From: Nonomuraea ceibae
Lineage (GTDB): Bacteria; Actinomycetota; Actinomycetes; Streptosporangiales; Streptosporangiaceae
Direction: 5' to 3'
NCBI RefSeq assembly: GCF_019396325.1
Contig: NZ_JAHKRO010000007.1
Coordinates: forward strand, 109,203-173,202
DNA length: 64,000 bases
Positions within the stretch are counted from its first letter, which is position 1. Each line of letters starts with the position of its first letter. Positions 18,471 to 27,289 of this stretch are shown here, in pieces. The position numbers and the translations under genes are program-made. The notes beneath the pieces were generated by a model. The model searched no databases. It saw nothing but the letters and a program-made list of their open reading frames with translations, and was not told the DNA's origin.

Positions 18471-19224
18471 CGACGATCACCCCTTCGTAGGCGTTTTCAA
18501 TGAACTCTTTGTGGCCTTGAACCCGAAGCGTGATCGTCAGCTGTGGCACGGCGCCCGGGTACGCCTGGAGATCTGCTGTCACGTGTCTACTCGGGTCGCT
18601 GCTTGTGAAGAGGAACATCAAGTGACCAACGCGGTCGGGACGGACGCCTTCCAAGAGCTGCATGTCAAGCACGGCCTGGCCGACGACACTGTCAACCGTG
18701 GACACGAGCCGTTCGGCGAACTGAGTGAGCGAGTGCGGCGAGGGCAACTCATCGTTGCGTGCTAGACCTTCGCGAGCCTCCTCAACGGTACGCTTGCTCA
18801 GCGTGACGCGGCTTTTCGCCTCCGCCTTGGTGATGTGAGGCTTGCCATCGGCGTCAAGCCTTGCCCCGAGTACGTCATCCCCCCTCATCGCCCACTCTTG
18901 ATGGTCACGCTGAATGAGTCTGCTCGGTCCAACCACATACCCGCGCTCTTCGTGTAGGTACGCCGTCGCAAGAATCTCACCCATGTCCCCGGAACGAGCG
19001 CTTGACGTGGTGGGAAACTTGTTGCGGAGGAACTTAGCCACCGCATCCTTCCCAAGTCGCTCCGCGATCAGCGCAAGGGACTCGGTTTCGGCGTACGCGC
19101 TCGGAAGAGTTGCGGCGAGGGCACCAGCACCCCCGGCATCATCGTACGACTCGATGACGCCAGCATGGTGGTCGCCAACAGGCACCAATCTTTTGAGAGT
19201 GCACCAGCTCCTGAAGTCAGTCAT
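18460..19224 (-). CDS. hamA: HamA-like DUF1837 nuclease of a Hachiman-like system
   Basis: The protein has 254 residues. The centre matches the DUF1837 pattern: GDMGEILATAYLHEERGYVV (residues about 79-98), then WAMRGDDVLGARLD and an ITKAEAKSRV segment near residue 133. These supply the acidic residues and the E-x-K of a restriction-endonuclease-like site. DUF1837 proteins pair with a helicase in Hachiman and in AbpAB, and the overlapping downstream gene is exactly such a helicase. It is expected to be a DNA nuclease released from its partner on phage attack. Sequence identity to described HamA proteins cannot be judged here. Confidence 0.72.
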   Translation of the reverse strand: MTDFRSWCTLKRLVPVGDHHAGVIESYDDAGGAGALAATLPSAYAETESLALIAERLGKDAVAKFLRNKFPTTSSARSGDMGEILATAYLHEERGYVVGPSRLIQRDHQEWAMRGDDVLGARLDADGKPHITKAEAKSRVTLSKRTVEEAREGLARNDELPSPHSLTQFAERLVSTVDSVVGQAVLDMQLLEGVRPDRVGHLMFLFTSSDPSRHVTADLQAYPGAVPQLTITLRVQGHKEFIENAYEGVIVGGS

Positions 19225-19299
19225 GCACTTCCGCCCACATGTCCATCCCCCAAGACCTAGTGTTCGCTGGACGAACTGTACCTGGAACGCTTTTCATCC

Positions 19300-19545
19300 T
19301 CACGCCGCCTGCGCAACTCGGTGATTCTGCAGGACGGCGATGGCCTGGCACAGGTGACCGGACTTGGACGGGCTACAGCGTAGCTTGCGGAGGATCTTCC
19401 AGCTTCATCTGGGCGTTCGCGCGCTCGCCGGGGACTCGGAGTCTGGTGTGGGCGCGGTTGACCCGCTTCTGGGATTCGGGCTTGTCCTTGCCTTGTACGG
19501 GTGCGGACCGGACCTTCGGCTCCTTGGTAGGCCTAATGAGCAGCT
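19300..19545 (-). pseudogene. C-terminal remnant of an IS5-family transposase, frameshifted
   Basis: The minus strand reads ESQKRVNRAHTRLRVPGERA, then after a one-base shift SWKILRKLRCSPSKSGHL and QAIAVLQNH, ending in TGA at 19302-19300. This is the C-terminal end of an IS5-family DDE transposase (QKxVNRAHxRLRxxGERANAQLK..WKIL..LRCSP). Only about 80 residues remain and the upstream catalytic part is gone. It differs from the intact element at 20685. From 19546 to 19831 a further minus-strand frame of about 95 codons looks moderately protein-like, but I cannot assign it. Confidence 0.65.
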
Positions 19546-19905
19546 AGGCCTCGCCCCGAGCGGCAGTAGGAGAGGCCTCATAAGTAGCCAGCGCTCGTAG
19601 TGCTGAGACAAGACAGGCACCCCAGTCTAGTTCCCCCGCCCAGACCAGCTGCAGTGCTGCCTGAGCGGAAACAACTTGGTCTCCGACCCGATGAGGAACC
19701 GGGTGCGCCCAGGATCCACCGGGATCCGCCGCTCCGCGTCTCTCACGAACGAAATCACACCAGTTCAAACACCGGCGGAGCCCCTCGAGTGAGCGTGAAC
19801 TCCTTGCTAAGCCTTCAGCTGTTCCTGACAACTAACCCGCCTGACAAACGTACGGCCCGTGGCATCCTGGTCTGCTCTTCTCCGATCGACTTGGAGGTAC
19901 ACACG

Positions 19906-20601
19906 ATGCGCGATGAGAAAAAGATCCTCGAGTATGCCCGCGCCCTGGCTGACGAGCTCGAACAGGACATGACCTGGAAAGCCAATGACGGCCACGGCTA
20001 CTGGAAGGCTGACGACCGCCAACTCCTCTCAAGGATCAGCGCACGGGCTGCTGCCGCGCTGGAGTTCTTCCGGCAGTACTCCGGCCCCGACAGTACGTGG
20101 ACCGAGCAGGCCGCACGGTTGTATGCCAACAAGGGGGACAACCAGTCCACCGAGTCCGGCGCACACGGCCTGGGTGACTTGCTCCGGGAGTGGTGCCATC
20201 AGGTCGAGGCCGACATCACGGAGATCGTCGGAGCGCGAGCCTGGGCGGAAACTGGCCTGGCCAGCACCGACCTAATGAGCCAGGTGCGGCGTCTGCTGGA
20301 CGACCGGCAGACGCACCCGGCCGCCGCGATCATGCTATGCGGCGCAGCACTGGAGATCACGTTGCGCGCAATCGCTGACGCCCGCAGCCTGGTGATCGAT
20401 CGACCATCCCTGAACGCCTATACCGCCGAGCTGCGGAGGGCCGGGCTGATCACCGCGCAGGACGTTAAGGACATCACGCAACTGGCGGGACTGCGCAACG
20501 CGGCGGCGCACGGAGACTTCGACGTGCTCAGCCCAGAGCGAGCGGGACTGATGGAGCAGCAGACCAACATGATGCTCCGCCAGCTCGCCGAGCTGGTGTA
20601 G
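19906..20601 (+). CDS. HEPN-like protein, possible abortive-infection RNase
   Basis: The protein has 231 residues. The ATG at 19906 is eight bases after GGAGG. The N-terminal half is helical with several Trp. The C-terminal third contains HPAAAIMLCGAALEITLRAI and LAGLRNAAAHGDFD, the second matching the R-N-x3-H motif of HEPN domains in an alpha-helical context. HEPN proteins are often metal-independent RNases in toxin, abortive-infection and CRISPR systems, although catalytically silent DUF4145-like members also exist. It sits alone on the plus strand between the Hachiman-like pair and an IS element. A defence role is inferred from motif and location. Confidence 0.6.
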   Translation: MRDEKKILEYARALADELEQDMTWKANDGHGYWKADDRQLLSRISARAAAALEFFRQYSGPDSTWTEQAARLYANKGDNQSTESGAHGLGDLLREWCHQVEADITEIVGARAWAETGLASTDLMSQVRRLLDDRQTHPAAAIMLCGAALEITLRAIADARSLVIDRPSLNAYTAELRRAGLITAQDVKDITQLAGLRNAAAHGDFDVLSPERAGLMEQQTNMMLRQLAELV

Positions 20602-20684
20602 CTCGCTCGTGGTTCTGCACCGGGGGTCGGGACCGTAAACGAGGGCTGGGCCGCTGTCTCCAGACAGGGCAAAGCGCGATGAAG

Positions 20685-21609
20685 ACTGAGCCATTTCCAA
20701 CCTGAAGCACCACGTCACAGGCTTGTTGCAGGCTTGCGGACTTGACCTACAAACGGAGAAGCCCCTGGTAGATGCGTTGTCGACCAAGAGCAACAGCATC
20801 CCCAGGAGCTTCGCGTGCTGTTCTATCGTGCTGCGCTGCCGTTGTCACGCCGTACGTTAACGTTCCTGTCCGGCCTCATCCGCCGTCATCGCAGGAGGAT
20901 CGGCTCTCGCTGGCGCAGGCTCAACCCTGGTCAGCAGGCCTTGCTCACGCTTGTCCACCTGCGCAAAGGTGAGCCGTTCACGGAACTGGCGGAGGGCTTC
21001 GCCGTGGGCGCCACCACGGCCTGGCGCTACGTCCGCGAAAGCGTCGATCTCATGGCCGCCCTGGCCGACAACGTGCACGCCGCCGTAAAGCGCGCGGCCC
21101 GGTTGGCCTACACCATCCTGGACGGCACCCTCATCCCCATCGACCGGGTGGCCGACGAACGGCCGTACTACAGCGGCAAACACAAGCAACACGGGATGAA
21201 CATCCAGTTGCTGGCCGATCCCATGGGCCGGCTGACGTGGGCCTCGCCTGCGTTGCCGGGCGCCGTTCATGACGTGACCGCAGCTCGGAAGGTCGGCCTG
21301 ATCGACGCCGTGACCGGCGCCGGCGTGACGACCTTCGCGGACAAGGGCTACCAAGGCGCGGGCGGCACCATCCGGACGCCGTTCAAGCGGCATCGCCATC
21401 GACCCTGGCTGTCGCGTGGGCAGCGGGACGTCAACCGCTCGCATGCCCGCATCCGTGCCATTGGCGAACGTGCCGTCGCGATCTTGAAAACCTGGAAGCT
21501 ACTGACCAAGTTGCGCTGCTGCCCACATCGAGCGACCGCGCTCGTGCAGGCGATCCTCGTACTTCAGCTCGTCGAAGAGGACCGCTACTCAGGATGAAAA
21601 GAGCTCACT
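20685..21609 (+). mobile_element. IS5-family insertion sequence, about 925 bp
   Basis: Imperfect terminal inverted repeats are visible. 20685-20706 (starting ACTGAGCC) matches the reverse complement of 21588-21609 at 16 of 22 positions by eye. They enclose a single transposase gene, giving the usual size of a one-ORF IS5-group element. No target-site duplication could be recognised, so the exact ends may be off by a few bases. Confidence 0.6.
20815..21597 (+). CDS. IS5-family DDE transposase
   Basis: The protein has 260 residues with a GTG start. It has an N-terminal helix-turn-helix (FTELAEGFAVGATTAWRYV) and a DDE_Tnp_4-type catalytic domain: AYTILDGTLIPIDRV gives the first Asp, TTFADKGYQGAGG the second, and SHARIRAIGERAVAILKTWK the conserved Glu helix. 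The C-terminus LLTKLRCCPHRATALVQAIL is typical. The gene is intact and fills most of the element, so the IS may still be active. Confidence 0.88.
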   Translation: MLFYRAALPLSRRTLTFLSGLIRRHRRRIGSRWRRLNPGQQALLTLVHLRKGEPFTELAEGFAVGATTAWRYVRESVDLMAALADNVHAAVKRAARLAYTILDGTLIPIDRVADERPYYSGKHKQHGMNIQLLADPMGRLTWASPALPGAVHDVTAARKVGLIDAVTGAGVTTFADKGYQGAGGTIRTPFKRHRHRPWLSRGQRDVNRSHARIRAIGERAVAILKTWKLLTKLRCCPHRATALVQAILVLQLVEEDRYSG

Positions 21610-21728
21610 TGTGTAGGATCGCAGACCTCGCCCCAGTTCATGGGCGCGATCCAGCCAGTTCTGGTCGAGGTGAGTCGACCGCTGAGACGCTGGGCCGCGA
21701 GGTTACGGGCGTAAATCACTGACCGATA

Positions 21729-22106
21729 GTTGCTCGTATGCGTTCGATCTGCCGGGGAGCTCGAACCTCGTCAGGTAACCTTGCCCCTACGCAGCACGCC
21801 GAGCAGCGAACAAATGGCACATAAGGCCGATGGTCAAGAACGCATGGTTGCTCGTTGGTTGCTCGCACGTATGCGCTACAGCACGGCACGCGTGGGTACA
21901 GGCCGTCACAACGCCGGAAAGAATCCCGGCCACAGCGATACAAATCAACACTCGGCGGCACTGAGCGACACCCAGGGAACCGACTCATAATCCGTGGGTC
22001 GTGGGTTCAAGTCCCACCCGCCCTACTCACCAGTGCCGCGTTCGACCTGGGCTTTCTCGGTTTCCTGGGGCCTCGCGGCACCTCGTTGATCATGATTGGT
22101 TGCTCG
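21729..22106 (+). repeat. Four GTTGCTCG direct repeats around the tRNA fragment
   Basis: GTTGCTCG occurs at 21729-21736, 21847-21854, 21858-21865 and 22099-22106. The last two are extended to an identical TTGGTTGCTCG (21855-21865 and 22096-22106). They lie on both sides of the partial tRNA. Short direct repeats flanking an attachment core are what tyrosine integrases use as arm sites, which is the proposed reading. Confidence 0.5.
21979..22025 (+). tRNA. 3' half of a tRNA with CAT anticodon (Met or Ile2), candidate attR
   Basis: From 21979 the sequence reads an anticodon arm (ACCGA CTCATAA TCCGT, anticodon CAT at 21986-21988, one C:C mismatch in the stem). A T arm follows (GTGGG TTCAAGT CCCAC, 22001-22017), then a 7-base acceptor strand CCGCCCT (22018-22024) and discriminator A. 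No D arm or 5' acceptor strand precedes it, so it cannot be a functional tRNA gene. A 3' tRNA copy without its 5' half is the usual footprint left at the distal end of an element integrated into a tRNA gene. On this strand the element would lie to the left. Confidence 0.7.
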
Positions 22107-22278
22107 CCGACTGCTCGCGGGCACGGACCGGGCACATCGGTAGATCGTTCAAGCGGCCAATCCCGACACAGACTTCACAGCGCCGCCGAGCTCGCCATTC
22201 CTGGCGACGCCCGACACTGCCTCAAGCACGGATCGAACCGCATCGACAGTGCGCCTGCCGAAAATGCGTCCGTGCAGG

Positions 22279-22826
22279 TCAAGCGGCGTTGGAGTATTCG
22301 TGGAGGATTCCGCCGAGTCGATCGTGTCGGCGGATGTTCAGATCGAGGATGCGCGCCGGTTTGGATCGGGTCGGGTGCGGCGCGGAGTGGGGCGGCTTGG
22401 TCGAGAGCTTGATGAGCGCGATGCTCGTTGCAGAGACGCTCATACTCGCCGAGAGCGTGGCGTAGATGGAGTTCATCCGCGGCATCCGAGTGCCGGTGAG
22501 CTCAGTCTGGATACCGGTTTCGGCGAGAATCCCATCCATGAGAGCGGGAACTTGCCGTCTCGGTCGCGAATCAGGAACCGTGCCCGGCAGGTCCGGGCAT
22601 GCTGCCGTTTCACGATCTCGCGGTGCCAGCGCAGGATGGGGTCCGGGCGGACGACAAGCCGGAGCCGGCGCAAGACTGCGCGGGGAAGCGAGGTCAGGAG
22701 AGTCGCCAGGAAGAAGCGGTCTTCGGGGGTGAACCTGACCCGCACATCCGCGCCGAGCCGCCGTTCCAAGATTATGATCTGATGACGCAGCGCGAGAATC
22801 TCGACGTCCTTGTCACGATCACTCAT
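22279..22826 (-). pseudogene. Degenerate transposase (integrase-core, IS3/IS481-like)
   Basis: The minus strand begins with an intact-looking N-terminal part (DVEILALRHQIIILERRLGA, FTPEDRFFLATLL). It jumps to FLIRDRDGKFP and continues in another frame as MDGILAETGIQTELTGTRMP. After a gap it ends with HDRLGGILHEYSNAA, the usual C-terminus of such transposases. Large internal deletions and a frameshift make it inactive. It lies just outside the tRNA fragment. Confidence 0.7.
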
Positions 22827-23003
22827 CGGCAGTAGCCGTAGCGCGGCGAATGCGTTCGTGACGGTCAGACAGGCCGGACGAAGAAGCGTGAACGGTCATC
22901 ATGCCGCACCAGCAGCCTCCCCGGACGGGTTTTTCGGCAGGCTACACACCCGCCTTGTGGGCATTCGCGCAGCTTATTGCCCTCTATCTTGTAGGACAAT
23001 AAG

Positions 23004-23631
23004 TCAGGCGCCGAGCGGCCCGGTGGTCCTCGCGTGGCCGATGGCGAGGATGCCATCGCGCGACTTGAGCAGGTGGGCGCGCATGAGCCGGTCCGCGTGG
23101 TCCTCCTCGCCGCGGAGGATCGCGTTGCCGATGTCGCGATGGAACCGGGCGGAGCCGGCCACCGAGAGCTCGTGGTCGGGAGCGGCGGCCCGGATGACCC
23201 GGGTCGTCTGCAGGTGGTAGGCCATGACGTGCAACTGGCCGCCCAGACGGCTCAGGACCTCGTTGTCGGCGAGGTCGAGCACCAGGTGGTGGAAGCGCTC
23301 GTTCACGTCCATGTAGCCGGCCGGCTCGCCGCCCTGGAGGAACGTGGCGTTCTCCCGCAGCACCTCCCGCAGCACGGCCTCGTGCTCGCCCTGGCCGATG
23401 CGGCGGGCCGCGAGCGGCGCCGCGCTTCGGCTCGACGACGACCAGCCCCTCGCCGGCCAGCCGCCCCAGCGCCTCTCGCACAGGGCCACGGCTCACGCCC
23501 AGTTCCTGTGTCCAGTCGGCCTCGATCAGCCGCTGGCCGCCGACGAGCTGACCACGCTTGATGCGCTCGCGAAGCTCGCCGGCGATGCGCTCGACGACCG
23601 ACGACCCGCTCTCGGACACGACCCTGGGCAT
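23004..23631 (-). pseudogene. GntR-family (FadR-like FCD) regulator with internal deletion and frameshift
   Basis: The N-terminal part is a normal GntR winged helix (ERIAGELRERIKRGQLVGGQ, LGVSRGPVREALGRLAGEGL, VVVEPKRGA). The FCD effector domain continues only in another frame, starting LAARRIGQGEHEAVLREVL and running to the stop at 23004 with FHHLVLDLADNEVL. The roughly 20 residues usually found between the HTH wing and that helix are missing, so a deletion not divisible by three is more likely than a sequencing slip. An intact copy would have been an obvious regulator for the sugar genes that follow on the same strand. Confidence 0.7.
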
Positions 23632-23684
23632 GGGTGCATCGTGGCAGTGTTCGACTCGATCGTCCGACAAGAGTGTCGGTCACT

Positions 23685-25964
23685 TCACCCGGTTTCCGGC
23701 CGCGTGAACCGAGTCTGCCGCAACGCGGCCTCGACGCGTTCGGCGAAGCCGAGCACGGCGGTCGCCGCGGAGACGGGGTCGCCGGACGCAACCGCCGCGA
23801 ACTCGACGTCCGGCTCCACCCAGTCCGCCGCGAAGCGGTACCAGTCCACCGGCGTGGTCGGTTCCGCGGTCAGCGCCTTGCGCACCTCGGCGAACCACCG
23901 CTCCCAGCGCGAGCGGAAGTAGCCGCCCACCAGACCCGCCCAGCTCCGGGTGGCGTATTCGGTCAGCACGAACGAATCCTCGTAACCCCAGCTCGTGAGG
24001 AGCCGTTTGGCCTCGGTCGCCAGCCGCACGGATTCGTCCGGCGTGCCTCCCCACCGTCTCGCGTCGGCGACCCAGCGCCCGAGGAGGAAGTTCTCGTCGG
24101 TTGAGAGGACCGCGTCCTGGACCTCGACGCCGTCGAGGAAGAGCGCCACCAGGCGGTCGTACTGGTCCAGGTCCTTCGCGTCGGCGGCCTCGGCGAGGGC
24201 CGGAAGGACGCGTCGCGCCTCGTCATCGACCACCTGACGAGCGAGGTCGACGAGATCGAACCGGAATCCGGGCGTCAGCTCGGCGGGAGCGCCGGACAAC
24301 ATCAGACGCAACGCGGGCACCAGCGCTCCGGCCGGATAGCCGAGTGCTCGCGGACCCACCGTGCTCGCCTGGTTGGCGCGCAGGCTCGGGACGGCCGCGA
24401 TCACCGAGTCGGTGCCCGCGTAGAACTCGAACTCGATGCCGTCGATCGCTCCGGCGACCTCGTTGTCGTTCATCGGAAACCACGACCCGGTGGGAGCCGC
24501 GTGGGCGGCGGCATCGACGGCCGTGCCGGACAACGCCGTGCTCCACTCCGCGGGCGCGGGAGCCGGGCCGGCGCCCCGCCACGACGCGTACGCGGTGGCC
24601 AGCAGGATCCGCCAGGCTTCGCGCAGCTCCGGGCGCGCGGTGCCGTACCGGGCCGCCGTCCACGACGCCAGCCAGCCGTCCAGCTCGATCCGGTCGCGCT
24701 GCCACGCCACATCGTGGAAGAGGTCCCAGACGACCGGATTGTTCCCGACGCCTTCCGCCATGTTCGCGAGCCCCGTCAACCGCCGCGTACCCGCCCTGCC
24801 GAGCTTCGCGGGGGTTTCCGCGATCGCCGCCAGGTCGCCGTACAGCGACGTCCGGCCGCCGTAGTTGGGCAGGATCCCGTACACCCACGGGGTGTCGTCG
24901 AACGCGTCGAGCCGCTCCCAGGACTCGCCGGTCAGGTCGATCACGAGGAGATGCTCGCGGTCAACGGCGTCGAGCAGTTCGCGGCGCGGGTTCCCGACCC
25001 ACGCCTGCAGGACCCAGGTGTAGGCGGGGTCGGCTCGCCGCATTCCCGCCTCGACGCCGCGGGCGGCCTCGGCCAGCGGCACGCCGCCGGACTTGCCGCC
25101 CTCGTGGAGCAGGTCGACGGCCCACATGCCGCCCGCGTCGAAGAGGCGGCGCTGCTCGGCGTAGAACGCGTCCGCGACGGCGTCGTAGTGCGGCGTGTCG
25201 CAGGCCAGCCAGTCCGGGCGTTCTGGGCCGGCCATGTCGAGGAACCACTTGCCCTGCGGGATCGTACGGGCACCGGGATTCCGCTCGGCGAACCCGCGCG
25301 GCACCGTCCCGCTGAAACCGGGCAGGACCGCCCGCATTCCCAGCTCGCGCATGCGGCCCAGCACCTGGCGGGCGAGCTCGGCACGGCGTTCGATGAGGTC
25401 GAGACTCGTTCCATCGCCGAAGTGCTCGATGTTGTTGAGCCACTGCCATGGCTGGTGGGACGGCGGGGCGATCCAGGCGAGCAGTTCGTCCTGCCGGTAG
25501 CCGAATTGCTGGAAGGTGCTGAGCCACACCGCCTCCTGCCCGAGGGTGAGCTGCACGGTGTTGACTCCGCTCGCCGCGAGCAGGTCCAGTTCCCGCTGCC
25601 ACTGGTCCCAGTCGAAGTACGGCGTCGTGTACCCGCCGACCGTGATGTTGTGCGCGAGGCGGATGGGGTATCCGCACCGCATCTCGATCGGCGCTCCTTC
25701 GATGAGCTCACCCGAGATGGGCCGGACGCCGAAACGCGACACGCTGCCGAGACCCGTCCGCCGGGCGTACGCGGCGTAGGCCGACACCGCTGCCACGACG
25801 TCGCTCGCGCGGATCCGCAGGCGGCCCCCGGAGGCGTCGACGGCGAAGGCCGAGTGATCTCCAGGGACCGTCATCGGCGAGATCACGATACGGTCGGCCG
25901 GCAGCCCGCTGAGGCGGGAGATCGCGGCGACCGCGGCCGTGAACGAGACGCTGTCCGTTGACAT
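23685..25964 (-). CDS. GH89 alpha-N-acetylglucosaminidase-like protein
   Basis: The protein has 759 residues. The ATG at 25964 is preceded by AGGAGG ten bases upstream. The N-terminal domain (about 1-85) is the small alpha/beta NAGLU_N type. The catalytic barrel shows GVNTVQLTLGQEAVW, HQPWQWLNNIEHFG, LGMRAVLPGFSGTVP and YTWVLQAWVGNPRRELL, matching the GH89 order. The C-terminal third is helical (NAGLU_C type). There is no signal peptide, so it acts on imported substrate. It follows the GPH-type transporter in the same operon, with the ribosome binding site inside the gap after that gene. The substrate is likely a terminal alpha-GlcNAc or related glycoside. Catalytic Glu residues are not pinned down. 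Confidence 0.8.
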   Translation of the reverse strand: MSTDSVSFTAAVAAISRLSGLPADRIVISPMTVPGDHSAFAVDASGGRLRIRASDVVAAVSAYAAYARRTGLGSVSRFGVRPISGELIEGAPIEMRCGYPIRLAHNITVGGYTTPYFDWDQWQRELDLLAASGVNTVQLTLGQEAVWLSTFQQFGYRQDELLAWIAPPSHQPWQWLNNIEHFGDGTSLDLIERRAELARQVLGRMRELGMRAVLPGFSGTVPRGFAERNPGARTIPQGKWFLDMAGPERPDWLACDTPHYDAVADAFYAEQRRLFDAGGMWAVDLLHEGGKSGGVPLAEAARGVEAGMRRADPAYTWVLQAWVGNPRRELLDAVDREHLLVIDLTGESWERLDAFDDTPWVYGILPNYGGRTSLYGDLAAIAETPAKLGRAGTRRLTGLANMAEGVGNNPVVWDLFHDVAWQRDRIELDGWLASWTAARYGTARPELREAWRILLATAYASWRGAGPAPAPAEWSTALSGTAVDAAAHAAPTGSWFPMNDNEVAGAIDGIEFEFYAGTDSVIAAVPSLRANQASTVGPRALGYPAGALVPALRLMLSGAPAELTPGFRFDLVDLARQVVDDEARRVLPALAEAADAKDLDQYDRLVALFLDGVEVQDAVLSTDENFLLGRWVADARRWGGTPDESVRLATEAKRLLTSWGYEDSFVLTEYATRSWAGLVGGYFRSRWERWFAEVRKALTAEPTTPVDWYRFAADWVEPDVEFAAVASGDPVSAATAVLGFAERVEAALRQTRFTRPETG

Positions 25965-26002
25965 GAAGTTCCATCCTCCTGGTACGTCAGGGGCCGGGGC
26001 GA

Positions 26003-27289
26003 TCATTTGTCCACGCGCTGGGGTCTGACCCGGAGCACCGTGAGTGATCCGAGGAACGCGAACACGCCGCCCACGACGAAGAGCGCGGGATAGCCGCCGA
26101 GCCTCTCCACCGCCAGCGCGGCGGCGAAAGGCGCGATGACCTGGGGCGCGGTGAGAGCGATGTGGAAGACACCCAGGTCACGACCGGCGTCGCCGGTCTT
26201 GGGCAGCACGAGGGTCGCGAGGGAGAGGTCCACGCCGAGGAACGCGCCAAGGGCGAATCCGCTCAGCCCGGCCTGGACGAGGAACATGGTCCAGCTCGGC
26301 GAGAACAGGGGCAGGACGATCGAGGACGTGAGGAGCAGGGACGAGATCAGCACGAAGCCCCGGTGCCGGCCCAGCCGATCCACGAGCGGTCCGGCGACCA
26401 GGGTGCCGATGGTGAGGAACACGATGCTGGTCGTCTGTGCCGTCGCCACCGCGGCGGTGGGCGTGAGTCCCGCCGGCAGCTCGACGTAGTCCTGAAGGAT
26501 GTACAGGCCGAAGCCGAAGACGATGTAATAGCCCATGTAGATGACGGCGCGGGAGACGAACACCCAGCGATAGTCGCGATCACGCAGACTGCTGAACATC
26601 GCCATGAACTGCCGCCCGATAGGCGTCCGCTCAAGCCGCGGATCGTCCAGCGCCGTGCTGGAGCGGTCGCGGACGAGTATCGCGGAGATGACGGACGCGA
26701 TCAGGAAGAGGCCGCCGAGGAGCGCGTAAGCGACCATGGGCGAGCCGGCCAGCGCCGCACCCAGTTGAACGCCGATGACGCCGCCCACGGGGATGCCGAC
26801 GCCCTGCACGGTGCTGGCGAGTCCGTGCCGCCTCGGCGGAACGCCCTCCGGGATCGTGGCCAGGATGATGTTGAGGCCGATGTTGATCGTGGCCTGGATC
26901 AGGAAGGAGCCGATCACCAGGCCGGTCACGGTGGAGACCGCTCCGGTGAGTACGAGCGCGGCCGCGGTCGTGACGCCGCCGGCGAGGATCCACGGCGATC
27001 GGCGGCCCCAGCGGGTTCGCGTACGGTCCGACATCAGTCCCACCAGCGGCGGTATGCCGAACGAGGCGATCGCGCTCACGCTGGTGACGAGGGCCAGGGT
27101 GGCGACGGCATCATCGCCGGCGGCGGACCTCACCTGCGTGGGCAGGAGCACGGTGAGGGCGGCGTTGTTGGCGGCGTAACCGAAGACGTTCACGAGGAAC
27201 ATCGCGGTGAGGAGCGGCGCGATGCGTCTCAGGGGCGCCGGGGCGGCGGCGGTCTCGGTTCCGCTTCCTGTCGCGGGATAGGCAGTCAT
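26003..27289 (-). CDS. MFS/GPH-type sugar or glycoside transporter
   Basis: The protein has 428 residues with about twelve hydrophobic helices. The loop between helices 2 and 3 reads GLMSDRTRTRWGRRSPWILA, the typical glycoside-pentoside-hexuronide/MFS signature. It is the first gene of the minus-strand unit with the GH89 enzyme, and the two probably import and cleave one substrate. It diverges from the ferredoxin-P450 operon. Intact; substrate unknown. Confidence 0.8.
   Translation of the reverse strand: MTAYPATGSGTETAAAPAPLRRIAPLLTAMFLVNVFGYAANNAALTVLLPTQVRSAAGDDAVATLALVTSVSAIASFGIPPLVGLMSDRTRTRWGRRSPWILAGGVTTAAALVLTGAVSTVTGLVIGSFLIQATINIGLNIILATIPEGVPPRRHGLASTVQGVGIPVGGVIGVQLGAALAGSPMVAYALLGGLFLIASVISAILVRDRSSTALDDPRLERTPIGRQFMAMFSSLRDRDYRWVFVSRAVIYMGYYIVFGFGLYILQDYVELPAGLTPTAAVATAQTTSIVFLTIGTLVAGPLVDRLGRHRGFVLISSLLLTSSIVLPLFSPSWTMFLVQAGLSGFALGAFLGVDLSLATLVLPKTGDAGRDLGVFHIALTAPQVIAPFAAALAVERLGGYPALFVVGGVFAFLGSLTVLRVRPQRVDK

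Noticed and set aside
21855..22106. The GTTGCTCG repeats as a CRISPR array
   Set aside because: Copies are only 8-11 bases, unevenly spaced (11 to over 200 bases) and not palindromic. No CRISPR array was seen anywhere in the window and no cas gene is present.
24501..25961. Plus-strand open frame opposite the GH89 gene
   Set aside because: The composition (Arg, Val, Gly, His) is that of an antisense frame. The GH89 motifs on the minus strand explain the region.
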